A DNA stretch of 64,000 nt, taken from assembly GCA_003859965.1 (NCBI GenBank), contig RQYR01000003.1:168391-232390 (forward strand), written 5' to 3'. The translations under genes were made by a program, and so were the position numbers. Shown here in pieces: positions 42,065 through 50,397 of the stretch; position 1 is the stretch's first letter; each line of letters opens with the position of its first letter. This DNA comes from Comamonadaceae bacterium OH2545_COT-014. GTDB lineage: Bacteria > Pseudomonadota > Gammaproteobacteria > Burkholderiales > Burkholderiaceae_C. Under the pieces are notes generated by a model that had not been told where the DNA came from, did no database searches, and saw nothing but the letters and a program-made list of their open reading frames with translations.

Positions 42065-43255
42065 ATGCCCGCCCGCCGCCCCGCCCTGCTTTGGGATCTT
42101 TTCTGCCAGGTCATCGACAACCACGGCGACCTGGGCGTGTGCTGGCGGCTGGCGCGCCAACTGGCCGCGCATGGCCAGCGCGTGCGCCTGTGGGTGGATG
42201 ACGCGCGCGCCCTGCCCTGGATGGCCCCCGGCGCGCTGGAAGGCGCGTTTGACCGCATTCGCGTGCTGCCGTGGACGCGCCCCATCGCTCCCCGGCTGCT
42301 GGCCGCGCTGCCGCCCGCCCAGGTGTGGGTGGAAGCCTTCGGCTGCGAGATAGCTCCTGAATTCATAGCGCATCACGCCCAATCCACCGGCCACAGAGGC
42401 CATTTGAGCGCCCAAGCCAAGGGCTGGCCCGTCTGGCTCAATCTGGAATACCTCAGCGCTGAAAGCTACGTAGCCCGCATGCACGGCCTGCCCTCGCCCG
42501 TGCTGCACGGCCCGGCTGCGGGCGCGACCAAATGGTTTTTCTACCCTGGCTTCAGCGCCGCCACCGGCGGCCTGCTGCGCGAGGCGGACTTGCCCGCGCG
42601 CCAAGCCGCGTTCAACCGCGCCGCCTGGCTGGCCGCGCACGGCGTGCGCCCCCCCGGCGCGGGTGAATCGGTGGCCTCGCTGTTCTGCTACGAACCCGAA
42701 GCCCTGCCCGCGCTGCTGGCGCAGTGGCAAAACGCCGCCGCGCCGTGGCATGTGCTCGTCACCCCCGGCCGCGCCACGCTGGCCGTGCAGCAGGCGCTGC
42801 GGCAGTTGGGCCGCCCCGGCATTCAGGGCCAAAACACCGCCCCGGGCACGTCTATCCGGCGTGGGGCGCTATCCATTTCATACCTTCCCCACCTGCCCCA
42901 AACCGCTTACGACGCCCTGCTGTGGGCCTGCGACCTGAACTTCGTGCGCGGCGAAGATTCGCTGGTGCGCGCCTTATGGGCGGGCCAGCCCTTCGTCTGG
43001 CAAATCTACCCGCAGCACGACCAGGCGCACCACGCCAAGCTGGTCGCCTTGCTGGACACGCTGGCCGCCCCCGCCCCGCTGCGCGCCCTGCACGGCGCCT
43101 GGAACGCGCTGCCTGAAGCCGCGCCGCTGCAAGCGCCCACCCCGGCCGATGTACCCGCCTGGCGGCACTGGGCCCAAGGCGCGCGCGCCGCGCTGGCCGC
43201 CCAGCCTGACCTGGCGACGCAGCTCATCGCCTTCGCCGCGAGCAAAACCCCCTGA
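42065..43255 (+). CDS. earP: EF-P arginine rhamnosyltransferase EarP
   Basis: A 396-residue glycosyltransferase (GT-B fold) that attaches rhamnose from dTDP-rhamnose to an arginine of elongation factor P, relieving ribosome stalling at polyproline. LLWDLFCQVIDNHGDLGVCWRLARQLA (about 9-35) holds the conserved Asp residues, and LNFVRGEDSLVRALWAGQPFVWQIYPQHDQAHHAKL (about 298-333) contains the nucleotide-sugar binding residues. Between EAFGCEI and WLNLEYLSAES lies an extra stretch of about 24 residues that looks repeat-derived. The usual neighbour efp is absent from the window. Confidence 0.93.
   Translation: MPARRPALLWDLFCQVIDNHGDLGVCWRLARQLAAHGQRVRLWVDDARALPWMAPGALEGAFDRIRVLPWTRPIAPRLLAALPPAQVWVEAFGCEIAPEFIAHHAQSTGHRGHLSAQAKGWPVWLNLEYLSAESYVARMHGLPSPVLHGPAAGATKWFFYPGFSAATGGLLREADLPARQAAFNRAAWLAAHGVRPPGAGESVASLFCYEPEALPALLAQWQNAAAPWHVLVTPGRATLAVQQALRQLGRPGIQGQNTAPGTSIRRGALSISYLPHLPQTAYDALLWACDLNFVRGEDSLVRALWAGQPFVWQIYPQHDQAHHAKLVALLDTLAAPAPLRALHGAWNALPEAAPLQAPTPADVPAWRHWAQGARAALAAQPDLATQLIAFAASKTP
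42349..42412. repeat. Probable interspersed repeat inside earP
   Basis: GATAGCTCCTGAATTCATAGC, then a spacer and ACAGAGGCCATTT, resembles the intergenic palindromic repeats (GATAGC/ATAGC cores followed by AGGCCATTTT, compare 31122-31180). It is read in frame as about 24 extra residues of EarP. Identification by eye only. Confidence 0.45.
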
Positions 43256-43289
43256 ATCCCCCCTGCAAAACCCCTCGTCTCGCCACGCC

Positions 43290-44057
43290 ATGAACCAGCC
43301 CCCGCAACTTGCCATCGACGGCGCCATCGCCCGCATCACCCTGGCGCGCCCTGAAGCCGCCAACCGCCTGCTGCCTGAAGACCTGCCCGTGCTCACCGCC
43401 CACATCCAGGCCGTGAACGCCACCGTGGACCGCCCGGACGGCGTGCGCGTGCTGGTGCTGCAAGCCACAGGCCGGCATTTCTGCGGCGGCTACGAAATCA
43501 CCGAAGTGGCCCGCAGCCAGCGCCCCGGCGCCGGCTTTGGCGACATGGTGGACGCGGTGGAGCAGTGCCGCGCCGTCACCATTGCCGCCATCCAGGGCGG
43601 CGTGTTCGGCGGCGCCACCGACCTGGCGCTGGCCTGCGACTTCCGCGTGGGCGGCCCTGCCGCGCGCATGTTCATGCCCGCCGCGCGGCTGGGGCTGCAT
43701 TACTACCAGAGCGGGCTGGAACGCTTCGTCACCCGCCTGGGGCTGGACATGGCCAAGCGCCTGTTTCTCACCGCCGAAACGCTGGACGCCGAAGCCATGC
43801 ACCGCTGCGGCTTTCTCACCCATTGGGCTGAGGGGCCGGACATCGCTCCTGCCGTCAACGCCCTGGCCGCCACCCTGGCCGGCATGGCTCCGCTGGCCCT
43901 GCTGGGCATGAAAACCAGCCTGAACCAGATCGCCCGCCACCAGGCCGACCCCGCCGCCCTGGCCGCCGCCGTGCGGCGCACCGTGGCCTCCGCCGATTTG
44001 CGCGAAGCCGCCCTGGCCTGGCAGGAAAAGCGCCCGCCCGTTTTCAGCGGGCGCTGA
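43290..44057 (+). CDS. Enoyl-CoA hydratase/isomerase-family protein
   Basis: A 255-residue crotonase-fold protein. GRHFCGGYEI (about 63-72) and the oxyanion-hole region AAIQGGVFGGATDLALACDFRVG (about 98-120) match the family. The usual catalytic Glu of hydratases in GGGxEL is replaced in GGATDLALA, so it may be a hydratase with altered chemistry or another crotonase reaction. No fatty acid or aromatic degradation genes are adjacent. It starts 34 bp after earP. Confidence 0.85.
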   Translation: MNQPPQLAIDGAIARITLARPEAANRLLPEDLPVLTAHIQAVNATVDRPDGVRVLVLQATGRHFCGGYEITEVARSQRPGAGFGDMVDAVEQCRAVTIAAIQGGVFGGATDLALACDFRVGGPAARMFMPAARLGLHYYQSGLERFVTRLGLDMAKRLFLTAETLDAEAMHRCGFLTHWAEGPDIAPAVNALAATLAGMAPLALLGMKTSLNQIARHQADPAALAAAVRRTVASADLREAALAWQEKRPPVFSGR

Positions 44058-44117
44058 CCGGGCTGACTACGGCATCGCCACCGCCGCACGCTGGCCACCC
44101 ACCCACTTGAAGCCACC

Positions 44118-44738
44118 ATGCCCACGCTTGACACCACGCTCAGCTTCTTCGCCGCCGCCGTGCTGCTGGCCCTGGCGCCCGGGCCAGACAACCTGACCGT
44201 GCTGGCCCAGTCCCTCACCCACGGCCGCCGCGCCGCGCTGGCCTTCGCGCTAGGCTGCGTGCTCGGCGTGCTGGGTCACACCGCCGCTGTGGCCGCCGGG
44301 CTGGCCAGCGCCGTCGCCGCCAGCCCGGCACTGTTCACCCTGCTCAAAGCCATGGGCGCGGCCTACCTGCTTTACCTGGCCTGGCAAGCCTGGCGCGCCC
44401 CCGCCGCCCTGGCCGCGCCCGGCGCGGGCCATACCGCCCCGCCCGCGGCGCTGCTGCGGCGCGGCATCGCAATGAACCTCAGCAACCCCAAGGTATTGCT
44501 GTTCTTTCTGGCGCTGCTGCCGCAGTTCACCGACCCATCACGCGGCCCGGTGGCAACGCAAGTGCTCTGGCTGGGCGGGGTGTTCATGCTGGCAAGCTTC
44601 ATCGTCTTTGGCGCCATCGCCTGGTTTGGCGGGCGGCTGGGCCACTGGCTGCGCCGCTCGGCCCGCGCCCAGCGCGGGCTGAATCGGGCCACCGCCACCC
44701 TGTTTGCCGCCCTCGCCGTGCGGCTGGCATGGAGCTGA
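44118..44738 (+). CDS. LysE/RhtB-family amino-acid exporter
   Basis: A 206-residue membrane protein with six helices. ALAPGPDNLTVLAQSLTHGRRAAL (about 19-42) is the LysE/RhtB signature, and MNLSNPKVLLFFLALLPQF (about 118-136) is the second conserved motif. The family exports amino acids and related compounds; substrate unknown. It is followed by a YafY-like regulator 30 bp downstream, which might control it. Confidence 0.9.
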   Translation: MPTLDTTLSFFAAAVLLALAPGPDNLTVLAQSLTHGRRAALAFALGCVLGVLGHTAAVAAGLASAVAASPALFTLLKAMGAAYLLYLAWQAWRAPAALAAPGAGHTAPPAALLRRGIAMNLSNPKVLLFFLALLPQFTDPSRGPVATQVLWLGGVFMLASFIVFGAIAWFGGRLGHWLRRSARAQRGLNRATATLFAALAVRLAWS

Positions 44739-44768
44739 AGGCCGCAACGCCCCAAACCGTCAGCGCCC

Positions 44769-45464
44769 ATGTCCCAACGCGCCCACCGCCTGCTGCAACT
44801 GATCGACCTGCTGCACCAGCGCCGCCAGCCAGTGAGCGGGGCAGACTTGGCCGGGCAGCTCGGCATCAGCCTGCGCACGCTGTACCGTGACATCGCCAGC
44901 CTGCGCGCCGAAGGCGCAGCGATCGAGGGCGAGCCCGGCATCGGCTACCTGCTGCGCCCAGGCTTCACCCTGCCGCCGCTGATGTTCAGCGCCGACGAGC
45001 TGGAAGCCCTGGTGCTGGGCGCGCGCTGGGTGGCCAACCAGTCCGCCGACCCGGCATTGGCCGAGGCCGCCGACCAGGCGCTGCGGCGCATCACCGGCGT
45101 GCTGCCCAGCGATTTGCGGCTGCAGGTGGAAACCAGCGGCCTGTTCGTTCCCGGCCGCTGCGACGCGCCATTGCCTGAGCCGTGGCTGCCCACACTGCGC
45201 CAGGCCATTCGCCATGAACACATCCTGCAACTGGATTACCGCGATGCCGAAAACGCCCCCAGCCAGCGCCGCATCTGGCCATTCGCCATGGCCTTCTTCA
45301 ATGAAACTCGGCTGATTGCCGCCTGGTGCGAGCTGCGCCAGGGCTTTCGTCACTTCCGCGCCGACCGCGTGCAGCATCTTGCCGACACTGGCCAGCGCTA
45401 CCCCGAACGCCGCCCCAACCTGCTGCGCCGCTGGAGCATTGAACAGGGCATTGCGCTGGATTGA
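44769..45464 (+). CDS. YafY-family transcriptional regulator (HTH + WYL)
   Basis: A 231-residue regulator. The N-terminal helix-turn-helix (RAHRLLQLIDLLHQRRQPVS, then GADLAGQLGISLRTLYRDIASL, about 3-44) resembles HTH_11. The C-terminal part is a WYL domain (RIWPFAMAFFNETRLIAAWCELRQGFRHFRADRV). WYL regulators often respond to nucleotides or DNA damage; the ligand is not visible. It sits between the LysE-type exporter and the Ada/AlkA gene and could control either. Confidence 0.88.
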   Translation: MSQRAHRLLQLIDLLHQRRQPVSGADLAGQLGISLRTLYRDIASLRAEGAAIEGEPGIGYLLRPGFTLPPLMFSADELEALVLGARWVANQSADPALAEAADQALRRITGVLPSDLRLQVETSGLFVPGRCDAPLPEPWLPTLRQAIRHEHILQLDYRDAENAPSQRRIWPFAMAFFNETRLIAAWCELRQGFRHFRADRVQHLADTGQRYPERRPNLLRRWSIEQGIALD

Positions 45465-45539
45465 GGAGCCATACCCGATCACAAAAACATGTCCGGAAAT
45501 GGCTAGCACAACCGATATGCGCGCGGCACACTGCACGCC

Positions 45540-47006
45540 ATGCTGCCTTCTGCTGCCATTTGCGAACAAGCCCGGCGCGCACGCGATGCGCGTTTTGACG
45601 GCATTTTTTTCACCGCCGTCAAAACCACCGGCATCTACTGCCGCCCGGTATGTCCGGTTCCCCCCGCTCGCGCCGCAAACGTGCTTTATTTCGCCAATGC
45701 CGCCAGCGCCGAGGCCGCCGGCTTCCGCCCCTGTCTGCGCTGTCGCCCCGAATTGGCGCCGGCAGACGGACATTGGCGGCGTGGCGATGCACTGCTGGCC
45801 CGCGCGCTGCGCATGATCGAAGGCGGCGCACTGGATGAAGCGCCCTTGGCATCACTGGCTGAACGCCTGCATGTGGGTGAGCGCCACTTGCGCCGTGTGT
45901 TTCAAACCGCACTGGGCGTCAGCCCGCAGCAAGTGCAAGCCACCCGCCGTCTGCTGTTTGCCAAGCAGCTGCTGAGCGAGACGGCCCTGCCAATCACCGA
46001 GGTCGCACAGGCCGCCGGTTTTGGCAGCCAGCGTCGCTTCAACGATGCCTGGATCAAAGCCTATGACTTGCCCCCCAGCCGCTTGCGCCGCCAAAGCGGT
46101 AACGCGCCCGCTGCCCGCCCCTCGTCCGGGTCATTGCAGCTGCGCCTGAACTACCGCCCACCATTTGACTTCCGCGCCACACTGGCCTTCTTGCGCATCA
46201 GGGCGCTGCCCGGCATCGAGCAGATTACCCAGACCTCCTATAGCCGTGTACTGGATCTCCAGGGCGCTTGGCTGCAACTGGAAGAATGGGGTGCGGGTGA
46301 AGCTGCGCTGCGCCTGCATCTGCATGGCGTGGCGACGCCAGCCCTGCCAAGCATCGTGCAGCAGCTGCGCCAGATGTTTGATCTGGATGCAGACCCCTGC
46401 ACCATCAACGCCCATCTTGCCCAAGACCCTGCACTGAAGCCCCTGCTGCAAGCACATCCCGGCCTGCGCCTGCCCGGCGCCTGGAATGTGTTTGAAACCG
46501 CCGTCCGCGCCGTACTCGGGCAGCAAGTCAGTGTGGCCGCTGCCAGCACGCTGACCCAGCGCTTGCTGGCACGCCTCGGCCAGCCGCTGGTCGGCCATGC
46601 CGCCCCCGGATTGCATCAGCTGTTTCCTGCACCCGCACAACTGGCCAATGCCAATCTGGTTGAACTTGGCATCACCACTGCACGCATCCGCAGCCTGCAT
46701 GCCATCGGCCACGCCCTTTCATCACCCGGCGGGCACATACTGGATGGACAACACTGCCCCGCGCTGGATGACTTTCTGCGCGCCTGGACGGCCCTTCCCG
46801 GCATCGGCCCCTGGAGCGCCGAGTACATCGCCCTGCGTGGCCTGCACCACCCCGATGCCTTTCCCGCTGGCGACCTGGTGCTGCGCAAGCAATTGGGCAT
46901 GGGCCAGCCGCTGCCGGAAAACGTCCTGCGCCAGCGCGCCGAAGCCTGGCACCCCTGGCGCGCCTACGCCGCCATCCACTTATGGCACGCCGCCGCCCAC
47001 ACTTAA
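45540..47006 (+). CDS. Ada/AlkA fusion: methyl-sensing regulator and 3-methyladenine glycosylase
   Basis: A 488-residue three-part protein. The Ada metal-binding domain (1-75) has the zinc cysteines in GIYCRPVCPVPPARAANV and RPCLRCRPELAP; the first is the methyl-accepting Cys of Ada. An AraC-type helix-turn-helix follows (ASLAERLHVGERHLRRVF, FGSQRRFNDAWIKAY, about 95-185). Residues 200-488 are an AlkA-type DNA glycosylase with N-terminal domain and the helix-hairpin-helix LPGIGPWSAEYIALRGL carrying the catalytic Asp downstream. It both senses alkyl phosphotriesters and excises alkylated bases. The suicide methyltransferase of classical Ada is encoded next door. Confidence 0.93.
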   Translation: MLPSAAICEQARRARDARFDGIFFTAVKTTGIYCRPVCPVPPARAANVLYFANAASAEAAGFRPCLRCRPELAPADGHWRRGDALLARALRMIEGGALDEAPLASLAERLHVGERHLRRVFQTALGVSPQQVQATRRLLFAKQLLSETALPITEVAQAAGFGSQRRFNDAWIKAYDLPPSRLRRQSGNAPAARPSSGSLQLRLNYRPPFDFRATLAFLRIRALPGIEQITQTSYSRVLDLQGAWLQLEEWGAGEAALRLHLHGVATPALPSIVQQLRQMFDLDADPCTINAHLAQDPALKPLLQAHPGLRLPGAWNVFETAVRAVLGQQVSVAAASTLTQRLLARLGQPLVGHAAPGLHQLFPAPAQLANANLVELGITTARIRSLHAIGHALSSPGGHILDGQHCPALDDFLRAWTALPGIGPWSAEYIALRGLHHPDAFPAGDLVLRKQLGMGQPLPENVLRQRAEAWHPWRAYAAIHLWHAAAHT

Positions 47007-47012
47007 GCCGCC

Positions 47013-47495
47013 ATGACCATTTTTCACCAGACCATCGACAGCCCCGTTGGCCGCCTGCTGATCGCCACCAGTGACGAGGGTCTGCATGCCATCGAGTTTC
47101 CGCAAGGCCGCCACCCGGTCAAACGCGATGCCCATTGGCAGGAAAGCCCGCACCCGCTGCTGAACGAGGCCGCCCGGCAGCTCGGCGAATACTTCGCCGG
47201 CCAGCGCCGTGTGTTCGATTTGCCGCTGGCACCGCAGGGCACGGATTTCCAGCAGCGCGTCTGGCAGGCGCTGCGCACCATCCCCTATGGGCAAACCCGC
47301 AGCTACGCGCAACTGGCCGCTGCCATCGGCCAACCCAAGGCGATGCGCGCCGTCGGCGCGGCCAATGGCCGCAACCCGCTGTCCATCGTCGTGCCCTGCC
47401 ACCGCGTGATTGGCGCTGACGGTTCCCTGGTCGGCTTCGGCGGCGGCCTGCCGGTCAAGACCTTTCTGCTGCGGCTGGAAGGCGCGCTGCCCTAG
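47013..47495 (+). CDS. ogt: Methylated-DNA--protein-cysteine methyltransferase
   Basis: A 160-residue suicide repair protein removing methyl groups from O6-methylguanine. The acceptor Cys is in IVVPCHRVIGADGSLVGFGGG (about 129-149), and FQQRVWQALRTIPYGQTRSYAQLA is the DNA-binding helix region. It starts 6 bp after the Ada/AlkA stop, so both are cotranscribed and together supply all Ada, AlkA and Ogt activities. Confidence 0.94.
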   Translation: MTIFHQTIDSPVGRLLIATSDEGLHAIEFPQGRHPVKRDAHWQESPHPLLNEAARQLGEYFAGQRRVFDLPLAPQGTDFQQRVWQALRTIPYGQTRSYAQLAAAIGQPKAMRAVGAANGRNPLSIVVPCHRVIGADGSLVGFGGGLPVKTFLLRLEGALP

Positions 47496-47510
47496 CCTGG
47501 CTGGCATTCA

Positions 47511-47559
47511 CTGCTGACAGAAACTGACAGCCGCCTGTTCTAAAGTGGCACAGGCCGGG
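47511..47559 (+). promoter_or_regulatory. Duplicated promoter/operator upstream of the first GST gene
   Basis: A 49-bp segment with two CTGACAG words 10 bp apart (47514-47520, 47524-47530), TTCTAAAG and AGGCCGGG. It matches the segment at 48308-48356 at 45 of 49 positions. The first CTGACA could serve as -35, with TCTAAA as -10; the second CTGACAG then lies inside the promoter like an operator. Confidence 0.6.
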
Positions 47560-47596
47560 TCGGACAACCCCCGCCCCGCGCAAACCTATCCACTTT

Positions 47597-48223
47597 TTGG
47601 AGATGCGCATGTCCGCCCAACTCACCTTCTACACCCACCCCATGTCGCGCGGGCGCACCGTGCGCTGGATGCTGGAAGAAACCGGCCTGCCCTACGACAC
47701 CATGCTGCTGGAATACGGCACCACGATGAAAGCGCCCGAATACCGCGCCATCAACCCGATGGGCAAGGTGCCCGCGCTCCGGCACGGCGACACCGTCATC
47801 ACCGAAGTGGCGGCGATTTGCCTGTATCTGGCCGATCTTGTGCCCGAGAAAAAACTCGCCCCGCCGGTGGGCAGCTTTGAGCGCGGCAGCTATTACCGCT
47901 GGATCAGCTTCATGGCGCCGCTGGAGCAGTTGATGATGGCCAAAGCCAGCGGCGGCAACCTGCCCAGGCCGGAATCGGCCGGTTTCGGCACCGAGCAAGA
48001 CCTGCTCGACACCCTGGAAGCCGCACTGCAAGGCCGCACCCATCTTGCGGGCGAGACTTTCACCGCTGCCGACCTGATGGTGGCCTCTTATGTGGGCTGG
48101 TATCTGCAATTCAAACTGCTGGAGCCGCGCCCGGCCTTCCTCGCCTTTGTCGAGGCGCACAGCCAGCGCCCCGCCCGCCTGCGCGCCGACGACATCGACA
48201 ACGCCTTGCTGGCCAAGCCTTGA
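47597..48223 (+). CDS. Glutathione S-transferase family protein
   Basis: A 208-residue cytosolic GST. The thioredoxin-like N domain (1-78) has YTHPMSRGRTVRWMLEETG and INPMGKVPALRHGDTVITEVAAICLYLAD, the glutathione-binding region. The helical C domain ends with AGETFTAADLMVASYVGWYL. The catalytic residue is probably Ser13 (MSRG). It is paralogous to the next gene, and each is preceded by a nearly identical promoter, which points to tandem duplication. Substrate unknown. Confidence 0.9.
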   Translation: MEMRMSAQLTFYTHPMSRGRTVRWMLEETGLPYDTMLLEYGTTMKAPEYRAINPMGKVPALRHGDTVITEVAAICLYLADLVPEKKLAPPVGSFERGSYYRWISFMAPLEQLMMAKASGGNLPRPESAGFGTEQDLLDTLEAALQGRTHLAGETFTAADLMVASYVGWYLQFKLLEPRPAFLAFVEAHSQRPARLRADDIDNALLAKP

Positions 48224-48307
48224 CCGCGGCGCAAGCGCCATGCCCGTTTGGGTAGCCCGGTAGCGGGGCTTGCAGACCGCTGCGTCACCTCCGGCCGCGC
48301 CCGCACA

Positions 48308-48356
48308 CTGCTGACAGAAACTGACAGCCGCCCGCTCTACAGTGGCGCAGGCCGGG
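48308..48356 (+). promoter_or_regulatory. Duplicated promoter/operator upstream of the second GST gene
   Basis: The second copy of the 49-bp segment, with CTGACAG at 48311-48317 and 48321-48327 and CTCTACAG as the probable -10 area. Confidence 0.6.
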
Positions 48357-48408
48357 CAAGCCGCCTGACTTGCCCAGCCCCGTCCCGTCCACTGTTTGGA
48401 GATCGCCC

Positions 48409-49023
48409 ATGCCCGCCCAACTCACCCTCTACACCGCCTTTCCTTCCCGCGGCAACAACGTGCTGTGGATGCTGGAAGAATGCGAAGCCCGTTATGAAGT
48501 GGTGCCACTCACCCTCGGCGCGGCGCTGAAAACGCCGGAGTTTCTTGCCATCAACCCGATGGGCAAGGTGCCCGCGCTCAAACACGGCGAAGCGGTGATT
48601 ACCGAGACCGTCGCCATCCTCAGCTATCTGGCCGAGCTGTACCCGCACAAGCAGCTGATTCCCGCTGCCGCCACGCCCGAGCGCGGCGCCTATTACCGCT
48701 GGCTGTGCCTGGCCCTGCATCTGGAATACGCCGCCTTCGACCGCTGGCGCGGCGTGCACAACACGCCCGAGCAGCGCATCGCCATCGGCTATGGCGATTT
48801 CGACACCTTGCTCGCCACGCTGAAAAACCATCTGCAAGGCAGCGACTACATCGTCGGCCAGCAGTTCAGCGCGCTGGACGTGTACTACAGCGGCCTCTTG
48901 GCCTTCTTGATCCACCGCGCCCAGTCCATCCCCGCCGACCCGGTGCTGCTGGCCTACATGCAGCGCCACCTGGCCCGCCCCGCCTTTGCCCGCGCCGAGG
49001 CCCTGGCCGCGCCGAATACCTGA
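48409..49023 (+). CDS. Glutathione S-transferase family protein
   Basis: A 204-residue GST paralogous to the upstream gene: YTAFPSRGNNVLWMLEECE and INPMGKVPALKHGEAVITETVAILSYLAEL align closely with it. The C domain has SDYIVGQQFSALDVYYSGLLAF. The Ser at position 12 fits the catalytic site. ATG at 48409 follows a TTTGGAGA ribosome site, as in the first copy. Reaction unknown; detoxification by glutathione conjugation is the family role. Confidence 0.9.
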   Translation: MPAQLTLYTAFPSRGNNVLWMLEECEARYEVVPLTLGAALKTPEFLAINPMGKVPALKHGEAVITETVAILSYLAELYPHKQLIPAAATPERGAYYRWLCLALHLEYAAFDRWRGVHNTPEQRIAIGYGDFDTLLATLKNHLQGSDYIVGQQFSALDVYYSGLLAFLIHRAQSIPADPVLLAYMQRHLARPAFARAEALAAPNT

Positions 49024-49145
49024 TCTGCGCAGGAAAACCCGAAGCGCCCTGATCGTCAATGCCGAGCCCGCTCCGCAGGCGCAAGTCCCGGCCAGCCATC
49101 CTCTGACGCGGCTGGCGGATTCCCTGAGCCACCGAAGACACACCC

Positions 49146-49568
49146 ATGACGCACCACCGCCTGCAACTGCAATGCCCCTGCGGCGCCGTCCATCTCGCCA
49201 TCGATGCCGAGCCCATGTGGCAGGGCTATTGCCATTGCGACGACTGCCGCACGGCCAATGCCGCCGCCTACGTGGCAGCGGCTTCATATCCTTCTGAATC
49301 CGTGCGCGTCACCCAAGGCGAGCTGAAAACCCGCAACCTGAACGGCACGCCGCGCATGGTCTGTGCCGCTTGTGGCACTTACCTGTTCGGCGAGGTGCCC
49401 GGATTGGGGGTGCGCAGCGTCAACGCCTTTTTGCTGCCAGAAGGCGTATTCCAGCCGCAAATGCACATCCAGTGCCAGCATGCCATCCTGCCCGTGCGCG
49501 ACGACCTGCCGCACTACAAGGGCTGGCCGCCCGCCTTTGGCGGCAGCGATGAGACCGTGAACTGGTAA
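49146..49568 (+). CDS. GFA-family protein (glutathione-dependent formaldehyde-activating-like)
   Basis: A 140-residue zinc protein. The family cysteines are in LQCPCGAVHLAI, GYCHCDDCRTANAAAY and VCAACGTYLFG. The named member binds the glutathione-formaldehyde adduct, but many relatives have no proven function. With two GST genes just upstream it may belong to a glutathione-linked group. It is followed by tfoX-like and EVE genes with tight spacing. Confidence 0.87.
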   Translation: MTHHRLQLQCPCGAVHLAIDAEPMWQGYCHCDDCRTANAAAYVAAASYPSESVRVTQGELKTRNLNGTPRMVCAACGTYLFGEVPGLGVRSVNAFLLPEGVFQPQMHIQCQHAILPVRDDLPHYKGWPPAFGGSDETVNW

Positions 49569-49582
49569 AGACAGGAGACGAC

Positions 49583-49957
49583 ATGGCCTTCGACCCCGAC
49601 CTCACCGCCCACGTCCGCCGCCTGCTGCTCAAGCACCTGCCCGATGGCGCGGCTGTGAGCGACATCACCGAGAAAAAGATGTTCGGCGGCTTGGCCTTCA
49701 TGGTGCGCGGCAAGCTGTGCGTCGGCATCAGTGGCCGCGACTGCGAGGTGATGCTGCGCATCGGCAAGGCCCAACACGACGCCGCGCTGGCGCACGAAGG
49801 CGTGCGCACCACGGTGATGAAAGGCCGCGAATACCGCGGCTACATCGACCTGGACGAAACCGCCTTTCCCATGCTGGAAGACCTGGTGGCGCTGGCGCTG
49901 CGCCACAACCAGGAACTGAGCGCCACCCCACCGCGTCGGCGCAAGCAAAAGCCATGA
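49583..49957 (+). CDS. TfoX/Sxy N-terminal domain protein
   Basis: A 124-residue protein with the TfoX/Sxy N-terminal fold: VSDITEKKMFGGLAFMVRGKLCVGI (about 27-51) and a C-terminal DLDETAFPMLEDLVALALRHN. Full-length Sxy controls competence with CRP; short forms like this are common and their role is unknown. The stop overlaps the next start (ATGA). Confidence 0.85.
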   Translation: MAFDPDLTAHVRRLLLKHLPDGAAVSDITEKKMFGGLAFMVRGKLCVGISGRDCEVMLRIGKAQHDAALAHEGVRTTVMKGREYRGYIDLDETAFPMLEDLVALALRHNQELSATPPRRRKQKP

Positions 49958-50397
49958 AATATTGGCTCGGCGTCGTCAGCCGCGAGCACGTGCTGTGCGG
50001 CGTGGCCGGTGGCTTTTGCCAGCTCTGCCACGGCAAGGCCGCGCCGCTTCAACGCATGCAGCCGGGCGACTGGCTGCTGCACTACAGCCTCACCCGACGC
50101 TTGGGCGAGGCGCAGAAATACCAAGCCTTCACTGCCGTGGGCCCAATCACTGGCGCGCACGCTTACCGCTTCCCAATGGCTGAAGACTTCATCCCTTGGC
50201 GCCGTGATGTGGATTACCTTGCCATCCGCCGCGAATGCCCCATCACCATCGCCCGCCAGCATCCCGAATGGCCAACCTATGCCCGGCAACTGCGTTACGG
50301 CCACGTCGAGATCTCGGCCGGTTTTGCCCAGTTCGTGCAGGCACACATGCTGGACCATGCCGATGCCAGCCAGCCACCCCTTTGGCCAGAGCAATGA
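49954..50397 (+). CDS. EVE domain protein
   Basis: A 147-residue EVE (PUA-like) domain: YWLGVVSREHVLCGVAGGFCQL, MQPGDWLLHYS, and YQAFTAVGPITGAHAYRF. EVE proteins bind modified bases, and some work in defence or RNA modification. This standalone form, the YcgL/ThyI-type, has no assigned substrate. It overlaps tfoX upstream and the hydrolase downstream (ATGA at both junctions), so the three genes are translationally coupled. Confidence 0.85.
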   Translation: MKYWLGVVSREHVLCGVAGGFCQLCHGKAAPLQRMQPGDWLLHYSLTRRLGEAQKYQAFTAVGPITGAHAYRFPMAEDFIPWRRDVDYLAIRRECPITIARQHPEWPTYARQLRYGHVEISAGFAQFVQAHMLDHADASQPPLWPEQ

